A stretch of DNA of 64,000 nucleotides from Pantoea latae (GCF_002077695.1 NZ_MWUE01000012.1:31485-95484); one strand, 5' to 3'; shown: positions 1-12,188, counted from the stretch's first letter. Program-made: numbers and translations. The notes: generated by a model from the sequence alone, not told the origin.

Positions 1-307
1 TTTTGGGGCAGCCGCGCGCGATCAGCTTTTTCTCCAGTCGGTTCATCAGCGCGTTAGCGAAGCCGCGGCCCTGATAGTCGGGATGCACCGCCAGATAGTA
101 GGCGGAGCCGCGATGCCCGTCGTAGCCGCCCATCAGCGTGCCGACCACCTCGCCGCCGACTTCAGCCACCAGAAAAAGGTCCGCGTCGTGGTGCATTTTG
201 CGTTCGATATCCAGTTCCGGGTCGTTCCACGGACGTAACAAATCGCAACGCTCCCAGAGCGTAATCACCTCTTCAAAATCTTCCTGGCGGAAGGCGCGAA
301 TTTCCAT
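1..307 (-). CDS. ypeA: GNAT acetyltransferase YpeA, 5' part only
   Basis: The minus strand from the ATG at 305-307 encodes 102 residues that run off the left edge of the window. The protein begins [20 protein letters not shown] and contains the acetyl-CoA-binding stretch [20 protein letters not shown] (the QGRG pyrophosphate loop), which is typical of GNAT N-acetyltransferases. I recognise it as YpeA, a protein of about 141 residues, so roughly 39 C-terminal residues are missing. The acetylated substrate is not established. In E. coli ypeA also lies beside amiA and is transcribed away from it, as here. Confidence 0.9.
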   Translation of the reverse strand, partial: MEIRAFRQEDFEEVITLWERCDLLRPWNDPELDIERKMHHDADLFLVAEVGGEVVGTLMGGYDGHRGSAYYLAVHPDYQGRGFANALMNRLEKKLIARGCPK

Positions 308-505
308 CGTCTTTACCTTGCAAATAAGCACAATTCGCTGATTATCACGCATTCGCCGCCGCGTGCAACCCTGGTTAGCGCAGCGTGGAACAAAAAGCGG
401 CAAATTTCCTGTTAGCAACCTGACATACAAAGTAAAGCCCTGAAAGGGTTCCGCTCTCGCGGTGAACAAAATGTTACGATATAACACTCTGCACAATTTC
501 CGCTA
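308..505. promoter_or_regulatory. Divergent ypeA/amiA promoter region
   Basis: This 198-bp gap separates divergent ypeA and amiA. A TGTTACGATATAACA stretch just upstream of amiA contains a plausible -10 hexamer (GATATAAC context). I see no clear operator or hairpin. The promoter call is inference. Confidence 0.4.
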
Positions 506-4593
<4,088 letters not shown>

Positions 4594-4648
4594 TGTCGGT
4601 TCCTTTTTCAGCTTCAGTGCGCTGGCAGTATAAAAGGCTGCTGACAAG

Positions 4649-4676
4649 GAAAACCTCGGGGCGATCGCGATCGAGG
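4649..4676 (-). terminator. Possible terminator of the sugar-acid cluster
   Basis: Between the SorC-type regulator and maeB the minus strand can fold CCTCG (4672-4676) with CGAGG (4654-4658). The loop contains the 12-bp palindrome CGATCGCGATCG, and a short T run follows. The stem is only five pairs, so the call is weak. Confidence 0.35.
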
Positions 4677-4709
4677 CGTTCGGTGCCGCTGGCGACACCG
4701 TTTTGCACG

Positions 4710-5675
4710 CTACTGCGTCATGCTGAGGATGGTGCGGATGTTCTGCGCCGAGGTGGCGACGATATCGATAGCGCCGGTGCGCAGCGCGCCGAGCAGCGCC
4801 ATCGCTTTGGTGTTTTCCGCGGCGATGGCGATAACGCAGGGAATTTTACGCAGCTCGTCGATGCTCAGGCCGATGACGCGGTCGTTCATCACCGTGTCCA
4901 CGTGCTGGCCCTGCGCGTTGAAAAAGTCGTAGCCCGCCACGTCGCCGGTGACGCCCTGATTGACGCTGGCGTCGATAATTTCGTGCGGGGTAAACCAGCC
5001 GAGTTTGACCATATAGCTGTTTTCATTCATATCGCCGATGCCCACCAGAGCGATATCCGCCTTACGCGCGCGATCCAGCGTCTCTTTGATGGTGCCGTTC
5101 TGCATAAACGCCTCTTTCAGCGCGCGGTTTTCCACATAGGCGGGCGCATAGAGCGTTTCGCTAAAGCCGCCGAACTTTTTCGCCAGCCGACGGCTAATGT
5201 GATCGGCGTTGATGGCGTCGCCTGGGCGATGGGTGCCGCCGATGCCGCAGATAAAGTGACAGTTGCGCAGTGGCACCGCGCCGGGATGATCGGCCACCGC
5301 CGCGACGTTCCGACCCTGGCCTACCGCCACCACGGTGTTCTCTTTGAGATTTTGCGCCAGATGCGCCGAGACCAGCGCCGCCACCTGACGGCGCTGCTCG
5401 TCGCCATCCTGCTGGTCGAGCGCGATCAGCGCGCGCTGCAGCTGTGGAAAGCGATCCAGCAGCTGCTGCTCCAGTCGGGTGCTGAAAACCGGATGGTAGC
5501 GAACATTGATTTCAACAATGCCCTCTTCTTTCGCCCGTTTCAGCAGTCGTCCGACCTTAATGCGCGAGATGCCGAACTTGCGCGCGATCTCTTCCTGCGT
5601 GATCTCATCCTGATAGTAAGCGACGGCGATTTCCGTCAGCAGTTCCGTGTCCGGAGCGAGGGTATGTTTTTCCAT
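4710..5675 (-). CDS. SorC/DeoR-type sugar-binding transcriptional regulator of the D-apionate cluster
   Basis: The protein has 321 residues. An N-terminal helix-turn-helix lies at about residues 25-47 (ITQEEIARKFGISRIKVGRLLKRA). A long sugar-phosphate-binding domain follows, with VVAVGQGRNVAAVAD and FICGIGGTHRPGDAINAD, the usual layout of the SorC family. Regulators of this family usually respond to a phosphorylated intermediate of the pathway they control. The gene is the last and most promoter-distal of the run 11294-4710 on the minus strand, separated from the oxidoreductase gene by 101 bp. That gap could hold its own promoter (a TTATAAAT stretch is present). I infer that it controls the divergent MFS/RpiB promoters through the TGAACA repeats at 11417-11449 and 11600-11613. 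The inducer is unknown. Confidence 0.85.
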   Translation of the reverse strand: MEKHTLAPDTELLTEIAVAYYQDEITQEEIARKFGISRIKVGRLLKRAKEEGIVEINVRYHPVFSTRLEQQLLDRFPQLQRALIALDQQDGDEQRRQVAALVSAHLAQNLKENTVVAVGQGRNVAAVADHPGAVPLRNCHFICGIGGTHRPGDAINADHISRRLAKKFGGFSETLYAPAYVENRALKEAFMQNGTIKETLDRARKADIALVGIGDMNENSYMVKLGWFTPHEIIDASVNQGVTGDVAGYDFFNAQGQHVDTVMNDRVIGLSIDELRKIPCVIAIAAENTKAMALLGALRTGAIDIVATSAQNIRTILSMTQ

Positions 5676-5776
5676 CGTGACCTGATTGAGCGTTGCCGTT
5701 AACTGCCGGGATTTATAACACTGATGCGGCTCACTTAGCCAGGCGTGCGCCCGCGAGCCGCTTTCGTCATCACAGA

Positions 5777-6634
5777 TCAGCGGCGGATGGCGTCAATTTT
5801 CAGCATGCGCGCAATCACGATATCCAGCTCTTTTTGATCGAAGATCTGCTTCCAGTCCGGCTTGACGATCTTCTCGCGGCCATACTCCATGGCGATCATG
5901 CAGGCGTCCGAGAAGGGGTTGGTGGCGCGGAAGGCGACCGCCAGCGCGATCTGGATATGGCCGTAGAGCATCGCTTTCGCCGCCTCTTCCGGCACGCCGC
6001 TGTGCTTCACCGTCTCGTCCAGCGCCTCTTTCATAAAGGCGCCGACCATGCAGGCGACGGTTTCCACCAGCGTCGGCTCCAGATAGGCGAGCTGCGTCAC
6101 CGTCACCCAGTGCACCTGATCCACCGGGCCATACATCACGTTGATCACCTGCGCCAGCTCCGCTCTCTGCGCGTCGCTGCCGTTCTCCCAGGCCGCCGCG
6201 ATATGCTGGATCGCCGCCACGCCGCCGAAGGCATCCTCATGCTCCTCTTTGGTGTAGCGCTGCAGGAACACCGACGGATGGCAGGGATGCGCCACCGCAT
6301 ACTCGATATCGTCACGCTGGGCGATCAGATTGGCGTAGGCCGCCGCCGGATCGAGCGTCAGCAGCACCGCGCCGCGCTTCATCTGCGGCACCACCGTTTC
6401 CGAGACCTTGCCCAGCACGATATCGGGCACGGCGAGGATCACCACATCGCTCAGCGGCACCACAGAGGCGGCGTCGGAAATTTCGCGGCCCTGGGCGCCG
6501 ATTTGCGCCTGCGCCTGCGGCGAGTTTTCGCAGTAGAAGACCTGATAGTCGCTGCGCTGCAGGTTGGCGGAGATGCGCATGCCCATTTTGCCGCCTGCGC
6601 CAATAACAGTAATGGTTTTCAGTTGATTGCTCAT
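5777..6634 (-). CDS. apnO: D-apionate oxidoisomerase-like NAD-dependent oxidoreductase (PGDH_C family)
   Basis: The protein has 285 residues. It starts with the Rossmann motif VIGAGGKMGMR (GxGGxxG, residues 10-20), and the rest resembles the phosphogluconate-dehydrogenase C-terminal (PGDH_C) family, with AHPCHPSVF and a helical second half. ApnO of the described D-apionate pathways belongs to this family and converts D-apionate to 3-oxo-isoapionate with NAD+. I assign it here mainly because the next gene upstream is an OiaC-like decarboxylase, followed by L-erythrulose kinase and isomerase genes. The start is the ATG at 6632-6634, behind GGAGTAACACC and four bases after the oiaC stop, so the two are translationally coupled. 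A different sugar-acid substrate is possible. Confidence 0.75.
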   Translation of the reverse strand: MSNQLKTITVIGAGGKMGMRISANLQRSDYQVFYCENSPQAQAQIGAQGREISDAASVVPLSDVVILAVPDIVLGKVSETVVPQMKRGAVLLTLDPAAAYANLIAQRDDIEYAVAHPCHPSVFLQRYTKEEHEDAFGGVAAIQHIAAAWENGSDAQRAELAQVINVMYGPVDQVHWVTVTQLAYLEPTLVETVACMVGAFMKEALDETVKHSGVPEEAAKAMLYGHIQIALAVAFRATNPFSDACMIAMEYGREKIVKPDWKQIFDQKELDIVIARMLKIDAIRR

Positions 6635-6638
6635 GGTG

Positions 6639-7448
6639 TTACTCCTGATCTTGTTTACGACGTAAGAATTCGACACAGCGCTGCGTCCACTGCGCTTCCA
6701 GCTGGCAGGTGCGCTCTGCGCTCTCCTGCCACGGCAGCCAGTGCTCGATAATCTGGTTAATGCCTTTTTCAGCTGGCCGCACGCTAGCAATCAGCGCGTC
6801 GTAATCCAGCAGCCCTTCGCCAAGCGGCACGCCCGCCAGGGTAAAGCCGACCCAGCCGTCGCGGCGCGAAAAGGCGAAATCTTTGATGTGCAGATTGCCG
6901 ACGCGCGCGGCGGTGTTGGCGATAACCTGCTGCGGCAGCTCCAGTCCCGCCACGCAGTTGGCCGGATCGAGACAGATCGCCAGCCACGGCGACGGGAAAA
7001 GATCGATCAGCGCCATTAGATCGGTGCTGGAGAGTTGCTCATAGGTTTCGAGGCAGAGTTTCACCTGCTGACGTTCAAAAGCGGGCAGCACCTCGGCGAT
7101 AAGCTGCTGCGCCTCGGCAGGCGACGGACGATGTGTGGCGGTAAAGCACATCGAGCGGATCACTTTCGTCTCCAGCAGCGCCGCCATATGTAGATAGCGC
7201 TGCAGATGGGCAGTGGCGAGGCCGCGCGTGCCCAGCTCCAGCGTGATGCCGAGAGCGTCGGCCTGCTGCTTCAGCTCACGCAGCTGCGCGTCGCTCCAGC
7301 TCTCTATCGCCGGGTAGTCGCAAATCTGAAACACCGGCACGTCGAGGTCGGCGGTTTGCTGCAGCATTTGCGCCAGCGTCAGCGGCTGCGGCGCGCGATC
7401 CGACAGGCGCCAGAAAAAGGCGTAGGTGCTTAATCCAATCCGGCTCAT
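6639..7448 (-). CDS. oiaC: 3-oxo-isoapionate decarboxylase-like sugar phosphate isomerase/epimerase fold protein
   Basis: The 269-residue protein has the xylose-isomerase-like TIM-barrel fold. Four acidic/His residues fit the metal site: E134 (LCLETYE), D161 (CLDPANC), H187 (NLHIKDF) and E235 (QIIEHW). OiaC, described for D-apionate breakdown, is a member of this superfamily that decarboxylates 3-oxo-isoapionate to L-erythrulose. That activity would connect the oxidoreductase downstream with the erythrulose genes upstream. Its ATG overlaps the TGA of the isomerase gene as ATGA (7445-7448), showing a tight operon. The fold is clear. The substrate is inferred from context, and a hydroxypyruvate-isomerase-like role is the main alternative. 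Confidence 0.72.
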   Translation of the reverse strand: MSRIGLSTYAFFWRLSDRAPQPLTLAQMLQQTADLDVPVFQICDYPAIESWSDAQLRELKQQADALGITLELGTRGLATAHLQRYLHMAALLETKVIRSMCFTATHRPSPAEAQQLIAEVLPAFERQQVKLCLETYEQLSSTDLMALIDLFPSPWLAICLDPANCVAGLELPQQVIANTAARVGNLHIKDFAFSRRDGWVGFTLAGVPLGEGLLDYDALIASVRPAEKGINQIIEHWLPWQESAERTCQLEAQWTQRCVEFLRRKQDQE

Positions 7449-8218
7449 ACGCTCTCCCTCGCCAGCAGCGCGGCGGCTTCATCAACTATCTGCGCCAGCG
7501 CGGCGGGATCGTGGGCGAAGCGGCCGAGAAACAAGCCGTCGACGCTCTCTTCCAGCCGGCTCAGCAGACCCGGACCGGCGCTGCCGCCGTAGATCACCTG
7601 CAGCGCAATGCCTGGCGGCAGCGGCTGCTGGCGCAGGGCGCGGCACACCGCGCGGATATGATCTTCCGGCGCGGGCTGCGGCGCGCCAATCGCCCACTGC
7701 GGCTCGTAGGCGAGCAGCAGGCTGCCGTGCAGCGACTGCGACTCAGCCAGCGCGCGCGAAAGCTGGAGGGCGCACGCCTCTGCCGCCGCGTCGGGCGTAT
7801 CCTGCTGCGCCTCGCCGAGGCACAACACGGGCGTCAGCCGGGACTGCAGTGCCAGCGCGACCTTCGCGGCGATCTGCGCATCGCTTTCCGCAAAGTAGCG
7901 GCGGCGTTCCGCATGGCCGATCTCCGCCAGCGTTCCGCCCAGCTCCTGCACCATGCTGGCGCTCACCTCGCCGGTCCAGGCGCCGCTGGCGGCGGGCGCG
8001 ATATTTTGCGCGCCGACGCGCACCGGCGTATCGGCAAACAGCGCCTTCACCGCCGGCAGCGCCGGAAAAGCGGGCAGCACAAACAGGCCGACGCGTCCCT
8101 CGCGCACCGCGGGGTGCTGGCGCGCAATCTGCGCCACCGCGCGGCACCATGTCAGCGTCTGCGCGTAGCTGAAATACATTTTCAGGCTGGTTCCCAGCCA
8201 GATAGCGGGCTGCGTCAT
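7445..8218 (-). CDS. lerI: L-erythrulose-1-phosphate isomerase (triosephosphate isomerase homologue)
   Basis: This is a triosephosphate-isomerase-fold protein of 257 residues with the full catalytic set: K13 in TSLKMY, H102 in EIGHAERR, E172 in AYEPQWAIG, and the phosphate loop YGGS at 210-213. It departs from housekeeping TpiA, in which the first motif is NWK. Such divergent TIM homologues (LerI/EryH) interconvert L-erythrulose 1-phosphate and D-erythrulose 4-phosphate in erythritol, threitol and apionate pathways. Placement between a DAK kinase and the OiaC-like gene supports that role. It is coupled to both neighbours by ATGA overlaps (8215-8218 and 7445-7448). A plain second triosephosphate isomerase is less likely but not excluded. 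Confidence 0.78.
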   Translation of the reverse strand: MTQPAIWLGTSLKMYFSYAQTLTWCRAVAQIARQHPAVREGRVGLFVLPAFPALPAVKALFADTPVRVGAQNIAPAASGAWTGEVSASMVQELGGTLAEIGHAERRRYFAESDAQIAAKVALALQSRLTPVLCLGEAQQDTPDAAAEACALQLSRALAESQSLHGSLLLAYEPQWAIGAPQPAPEDHIRAVCRALRQQPLPPGIALQVIYGGSAGPGLLSRLEESVDGLFLGRFAHDPAALAQIVDEAAALLARESV

Positions 8219-9960
8219 ACCGAGGCTCCCTGCGGCTGATTTTCGCGCAGGCGCTCCGCCACCGTGGCGACAATCAGCGCCAGCGACACCGCGCCGGCGT
8301 CTGGCGTGCCGAGGCTTTTTTCCGCCAGCGGACGGGCGCGGCCCATCTTGGGCAGCAGCTCAGCAGTGGCCTGCGCGGCGGCCTGCGCCGTTTCCGCCGC
8401 CTGCTGCCAGGCGTCAGCCAGCGACGCGCCGCGCGCCACCGCCGCGCTCAGGCTGTCGCTGAACGGCACCAGCACATCCACCATCGTTTTGTCGCCGGGT
8501 TTGGCTTTGCCGAAGTGCATAATGCCCTCTTTGGCCTGCTTTACGCCGTCGGCGACGCGCTGCGCGTCGGGTTTGCGCTCGTCGCCCAGCGCGGTGCCGA
8601 TGGCGGTCAGCGCCACGCCCCACAGCGCGCCCGAGGTGCCGCCCGCCTTATCCGCCCAGGCGTCTGCGGCCCGGCACAGCAGCGTGCCCGCGCCCGCGCC
8701 CTGCGCGGCAACGTCGCGCGCCTGCGCCAGCGCGCCCAGCACGCCGCGCTCCATGCCGATGCCGTGGTCGCCGTCGCCGGCAACGGCGTCGATGCGCCCG
8801 AGCTGCTCAGCGTTACGCTGTATCACAGCGGCGATGGCGTCGAGTATCGCCAGCACGCGCTGCGCACTCTGCTGCGATGCGGCGCTGGCGGCGGGGATCG
8901 CGCTCTGCGTCGTCTGCTCGCACGCGCTCGCCTCCAGCGGTTCGGCAACGATCACGCTGCCTTTGCGAAAGGCCGGCGCGTTGGCCGGCGCGCGCCAGCA
9001 CCTTTCCAGCGCCTCATCCAGCCACATCAGCGTCAGCGACGCGCCCGCCATATTAAAGCTGGTGACGAACTCGCCAACTTCCGGCTCGACGATCTCCAGC
9101 TGCTGTTCACGCAGCAGCTGCGCCACGCGGCGATAGACCACGAACAGCTCTTCATATTTCACCGATCCCAGCCCGTTGAGGATCGCCGCCACGCGCGTGC
9201 CTGGCTGCAGTGTGACGCCCGGCGGCAGTTCGCTCAGCAGGTTGTCGACGAAAATTTCCGCCAGCACGTCGGCGCGCGGCACGTCGCTTTCGCTGATGCC
9301 CGGCTCACCGTGAATGCCCATGCCAAGCGCCATGCGTCCGGCGTCAATGCTGAACAGCGGCTGCGTCGCCCCAGGCAAGGTGCAGCCGGAGAACGCGACG
9401 CCGAAGGAGCGCGTGCGCTGGTTGGCATGGCGCGCCAGCGCGGCCACCTGCGCCAGGCTGTGGCCCGCTTCCGCCGCGGCGCTGGCGACTTTGAACACGG
9501 TTAAATCGCCGGCGACGCCGCGGCGCTTTTCAATCTCTTCCAGGCTGGCGCTGGAGATATCGTCGGTGACCGTTACCACTTCGCAGGCGATGCCCTCGGC
9601 CCGCAGACGCTCGCACGCCTGGCCAAAATGCAGCACGTCGCCGGCGTAGTTGCCGAAGGTGAGCAGCACGCCGCCGCCGTTGTGCGCCGCACGCGCTACG
9701 TTAACGATCTGCTGTGCCGACGGCGAAGCGAACAGATTGCCCATGGCGGCGCCGTGCGCCATGCCCTGCCCCACCAGTCCGGCAAAGGCGGGATAGTGGC
9801 CGGAGCCGCCGCCCACTACCACCGCCACCGTGCCGGGCTGGCTGCGCGTGCTGCGCACCACGCCGCCAGGCACCTGGCGCACTTTATCCGCGTTGGCCGC
9901 GACAAAACCTTCGATCAGCTCTGCCGCAAACGCAGAGGGCTGGTTGTAGAGATACGTCAT
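8215..9960 (-). CDS. lerK: L-erythrulose kinase / dihydroxyacetone kinase, DAK1-DAK2 fusion
   Basis: The 581-residue kinase combines a DAK1 substrate domain (about 1-330: GGGSGHYPAF at 50-59, LTFGNYAGD at 100-108, GMGIHGEPG at 213-221) with a DAK2 nucleotide domain (about 365-575: VAGDGDHGIGM near 393-403). A single-chain, ATP-dependent kinase is therefore expected rather than the PTS-dependent three-subunit type. L-erythrulose kinases (LerK) are described in this family, and the neighbouring LerI- and EryI-type isomerases make L-erythrulose more likely than dihydroxyacetone. The product would be L-erythrulose 1-phosphate. The ATG is two bases after the MFS stop. The linker at 345-365 is Ala/Ser/Gln-rich. 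Confidence 0.8.
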   Translation of the reverse strand: MTYLYNQPSAFAAELIEGFVAANADKVRQVPGGVVRSTRSQPGTVAVVVGGGSGHYPAFAGLVGQGMAHGAAMGNLFASPSAQQIVNVARAAHNGGGVLLTFGNYAGDVLHFGQACERLRAEGIACEVVTVTDDISSASLEEIEKRRGVAGDLTVFKVASAAAEAGHSLAQVAALARHANQRTRSFGVAFSGCTLPGATQPLFSIDAGRMALGMGIHGEPGISESDVPRADVLAEIFVDNLLSELPPGVTLQPGTRVAAILNGLGSVKYEELFVVYRRVAQLLREQQLEIVEPEVGEFVTSFNMAGASLTLMWLDEALERCWRAPANAPAFRKGSVIVAEPLEASACEQTTQSAIPAASAASQQSAQRVLAILDAIAAVIQRNAEQLGRIDAVAGDGDHGIGMERGVLGALAQARDVAAQGAGAGTLLCRAADAWADKAGGTSGALWGVALTAIGTALGDERKPDAQRVADGVKQAKEGIMHFGKAKPGDKTMVDVLVPFSDSLSAAVARGASLADAWQQAAETAQAAAQATAELLPKMGRARPLAEKSLGTPDAGAVSLALIVATVAERLRENQPQGASV

Positions 9961-9962
9961 GA

Positions 9963-11294
9963 TTAATGCTCCTGAGCAAGAGAGGAGGCCAGCGGTTCAG
10001 CGCGGCGGCGGTTCAGCAGCAGCATCAGCAGCGCTGACAGCAGCATAAAGCCGCCCACCACCATCATCGGCAGCGTGTAACTTTGCGTGGCGTCGTGCAG
10101 CGCGCCGGTGATATAGCCTGCCGAGAAGCCCGCCACGTTGCCCAGCGTATTGATCAGGGCGATGGCGGCGGCCGCCGAGGCGCCGGACAGAAACTGCGTC
10201 GGCAGGGTCCAGAAGTTGGGCAGCGCGGCGAAGATGGAGCTGGCGGTAACGGCGATAACCAGCATGGTGCTGAGCGGCGAGTTCATATAGAGCGCCAGCG
10301 GCACGCTGATGCCGCCCGCCAGCGCAGGCAGCGCGATATGCCAGGTTTTACAGCCGCGGCGTGAGGCGTCGCGCGACCAGAAAAACATCACCACGGCCGC
10401 CACCAGATAGGGCGCGCCGGTGATTAGCCCTTTCTGCATCACGTTAAAGGTGGTGCCGAACTGCTGCTGAAAGCCGCCGATGATGGTCGGCAGGAAAAAG
10501 GCGAGCGCGTAAAGGCCATAGATAAAGCCGAAGTAGATCAGGCAGAGCAGCCAGACGCGGCCGTTGCCCAGCACGGTGCGCACGCCAGGATGCGCGTTTT
10601 GCTTGGCGGCGTGCTCGCTCTCCAGCTCGCGCGTCAGCCACTGTTTCTCTTCGCGGGTGAGCCAGCGCGCGTCACGTGGCGCGTCCACCAGCCAGAACAG
10701 CGTCACGACGCCGATCAGAATGGCGGGCACCGACACGCCGATAAACATCAGCCGCCAGCCTTCCATGCCAAACAGGCCGTGCTGCTCGATCATGCCTGCC
10801 GCCAGCGGCGCGCCGAACACCACCGTCAGCGGCTGCGCCAGATAGAACAGCGAAAGAATTTTGCTGCGATGGCGCGCCGGCACCCAGAGGCTGAGGTAGA
10901 GGATCGCGCCGGGGAAGAAACCTGCTTCCGCAATGCCGAGCAGCAGCCGCAGCGTATAGAGGCCCTCGACGCTGCTGACCCAGGCGAACAGCAGCGACAC
11001 GATGCCCCAGCTCACCATAATGCGCGCCAGCCATTTGCGCGCGCCGAAGCGGTGCAGCGCAAGGTTGCTCGGCACCTCCAGCAGGATATAGCCGATAAAG
11101 AAGATGCCCGAGGCGAGCCCAAACTGCGCGGCGCTCAGCCCCAGATCCTGCGTCATGCCGTTCGGCCCGGCGAAGGAAATAGCGGTACGGTCGAGAAAGT
11201 TGATAAAGAACATCAGCGCCACGAACGGCACCAGTCGCCAGGAGATTTTGCGAATGGTGGACTGTTCGATCTGCGCCTGCGTCTGTTGCGTCAT
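9963..11294 (-). CDS. MFS transporter, anion:cation symporter type, probable D-apionate importer
   Basis: The inner-membrane permease has 443 residues and about twelve hydrophobic segments. It opens with SWRLVPFVALMFFINFLDRTAISFA and GIFFIGYILLEVPSNLALHRFGARKWLARIMVSWG, the signature of the ACS subfamily that carries organic anions such as tartrate, glucarate, phthalate and sugar acids. It is the first gene of the minus-strand run and lies directly upstream of the kinase. By context it should import the acid sugar processed by the cluster, for which D-apionate is the best guess. A 28-codon ORF ends on its start codon (ATGA overlap). Confidence 0.82.
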   Translation of the reverse strand: MTQQTQAQIEQSTIRKISWRLVPFVALMFFINFLDRTAISFAGPNGMTQDLGLSAAQFGLASGIFFIGYILLEVPSNLALHRFGARKWLARIMVSWGIVSLLFAWVSSVEGLYTLRLLLGIAEAGFFPGAILYLSLWVPARHRSKILSLFYLAQPLTVVFGAPLAAGMIEQHGLFGMEGWRLMFIGVSVPAILIGVVTLFWLVDAPRDARWLTREEKQWLTRELESEHAAKQNAHPGVRTVLGNGRVWLLCLIYFGFIYGLYALAFFLPTIIGGFQQQFGTTFNVMQKGLITGAPYLVAAVVMFFWSRDASRRGCKTWHIALPALAGGISVPLALYMNSPLSTMLVIAVTASSIFAALPNFWTLPTQFLSGASAAAAIALINTLGNVAGFSAGYITGALHDATQSYTLPMMVVGGFMLLSALLMLLLNRRRAEPLASSLAQEH

Positions 11295-11377
11295 GTTGCG
11301 CCTCCACAGCGCGACGAGGCGCGCTGGTTTCCTGGTAAGCGCGCCGCAGGGCGCGCAGTCGGGTCGGTAAGTGTCAT
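11291..11377 (-). CDS. Possible 28-residue leader ORF overlapping the transporter start
   Basis: On the minus strand an ATG at 11375-11377 follows a good ribosome-binding sequence (GAGGACATCACC). It opens a 28-codon frame, starting MTLTDPTARPAARLP, whose TGA overlaps the transporter ATG as ATGA. This geometry would couple translation of the transporter to the leader. There is no recognisable family and no attenuator hairpin, so it may only be a fortuitous frame. Its expression is untested. Confidence 0.3.
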   Translation of the reverse strand: MTLTDPTARPAARLPGNQRASSRCGGAT

Positions 11378-11416
11378 GGTGATGTCCTCAACGGATCTTA
11401 TTGTTGCTGGCCTGCA

Positions 11417-11430
11417 TGAACAAATGAACA
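11417..11430 (+). promoter_or_regulatory. Candidate regulator operator, TGAACA direct repeat (transporter side)
   Basis: The sequence TGAACAAATGAACA holds two TGAACA half-sites 8 bp apart. A third TGAACA lies at 11444-11449. The pair sits about 120 bp upstream of the transporter ATG. The same arrangement recurs at 11600-11613 with one mismatch, which suggests binding by the clustered SorC-type regulator. Confidence 0.5.
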
Positions 11431-11599
11431 CTAAACGATTAAATGAACATGTCTCAAGCGCAGTTTGCAAAAATGTGATCGCTCTCAAATGAAACGTCTC
11501 TCGGTTAAATTTAAGAAAAATACCCGGCAGGCGCGCCTCTTGCGGGTGCGCAGCGCCATCCCGGAGCCGCGTATCCGCACAAAACAAATGAAACATACT

Positions 11600-11613
11600 T
11601 GAACATATGAACA
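11600..11613 (+). promoter_or_regulatory. Candidate regulator operator, TGAACA direct repeat (RpiB side)
   Basis: TGAACATATGAACA repeats the 11417-11430 element in 13 of 14 positions, with the same 8-bp period. It lies about 77 bp upstream of the RpiB-type gene, where it would overlap or flank the -35 region. Inference from repetition and context only. Confidence 0.5.
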
Positions 11614-11689
11614 AAACTATGGCAGGCTAAAACCGAGCATGACTTTCTGCCCGGCTTGCGGGCCCTGTTAAATAGCTGGAGAGAACCGG

Positions 11690-12154
11690 ATGAGCACCAT
11701 TGCGATTGGCGCCGATGACGCGGCGCTGGAACTGAAAAACCTGATCAAACGCCACCTTGAATCACTGCACTACGAAGTGGTGGATTACAGCAACGACGCG
11801 CGCCGGGACCTGCCGATCTATCCCGACATCGCCTGGAGCCTGGCGAACGCCATCAGCGACGGTCAGTTTGCCCGCGGCATTCTGGTGTGTGGCACCGGCA
11901 TCGGTATGGCGATCGTCGCCAACAAGGTGCCAGGCATTCGCGCGGCGCAGTGTCACGACACCTACTCCGCCGAACGCGCGCGTAAAAGCAACAATGCGCA
12001 GGTGATGACGCTGGGCGCACGCGTGGTCGGGCCGGAACTGGCGAAATCGATCGTCAACGCCTGGCTGGCGTCAGAGTTTGAAGGCGGCGGATCGACGGAA
12101 AAAGTGGAAAAGATCGGCTTCTACGAGCAGACGGCGCACAACGCCTGCCGCTGA
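11690..12154 (+). CDS. eryI: RpiB-type D-erythrulose-4-phosphate isomerase
   Basis: This is a LacAB/RpiB-family sugar-phosphate isomerase of 154 residues. It shows IAIGADDAALELK at the N-terminus, the catalytic cysteine segment GILVCGTGIGMAIVANK (C67) and the HDTYSAERARKSNNAQVMTLGARV phosphate/active-site region. Members called EryI or DerI turn D-erythrulose 4-phosphate into D-erythrose 4-phosphate. Classical RpiB turns ribose 5-phosphate into ribulose 5-phosphate. Divergence from the kinase/TIM operon and the shared operator-like repeats favour the EryI role. A good Shine-Dalgarno (GGAGAGAACCGG) precedes the ATG. Its product would feed talA and tktB, which follow at 12431 and 13451. Confidence 0.75.
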   Translation: MSTIAIGADDAALELKNLIKRHLESLHYEVVDYSNDARRDLPIYPDIAWSLANAISDGQFARGILVCGTGIGMAIVANKVPGIRAAQCHDTYSAERARKSNNAQVMTLGARVVGPELAKSIVNAWLASEFEGGGSTEKVEKIGFYEQTAHNACR

Positions 12155-12188
12155 GGCGCCTGACCGGGCGGAAAGTGCGGTTCATCCG

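Larger units (their letters stand above)
11295..11689. promoter_or_regulatory. Divergent promoter region between transporter and RpiB-type isomerase genes
   Basis: This 395-bp gap is distinctly more AT-rich than its neighbours. It holds the candidate operator repeats described separately, several AAATGAAAC-like sequences (for example around 11487-11494 and 11586-11594) and the possible leader ORF. Both gene sets reading outward belong to one pathway, so a shared control region is expected. Confidence 0.6.

Noticed and set aside
4660..4672. CGATCGCGATCG as a HIP1-like or operator site
   Set aside because: A single copy of a GC-rich palindrome; more simply part of a weak terminator loop.
11291..11614. 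107-codon frame upstream of the transporter as one gene
   Set aside because: The upstream part covers the divergent promoter and operator repeats and lacks a ribosome-binding site; only the last 28 codons have one.
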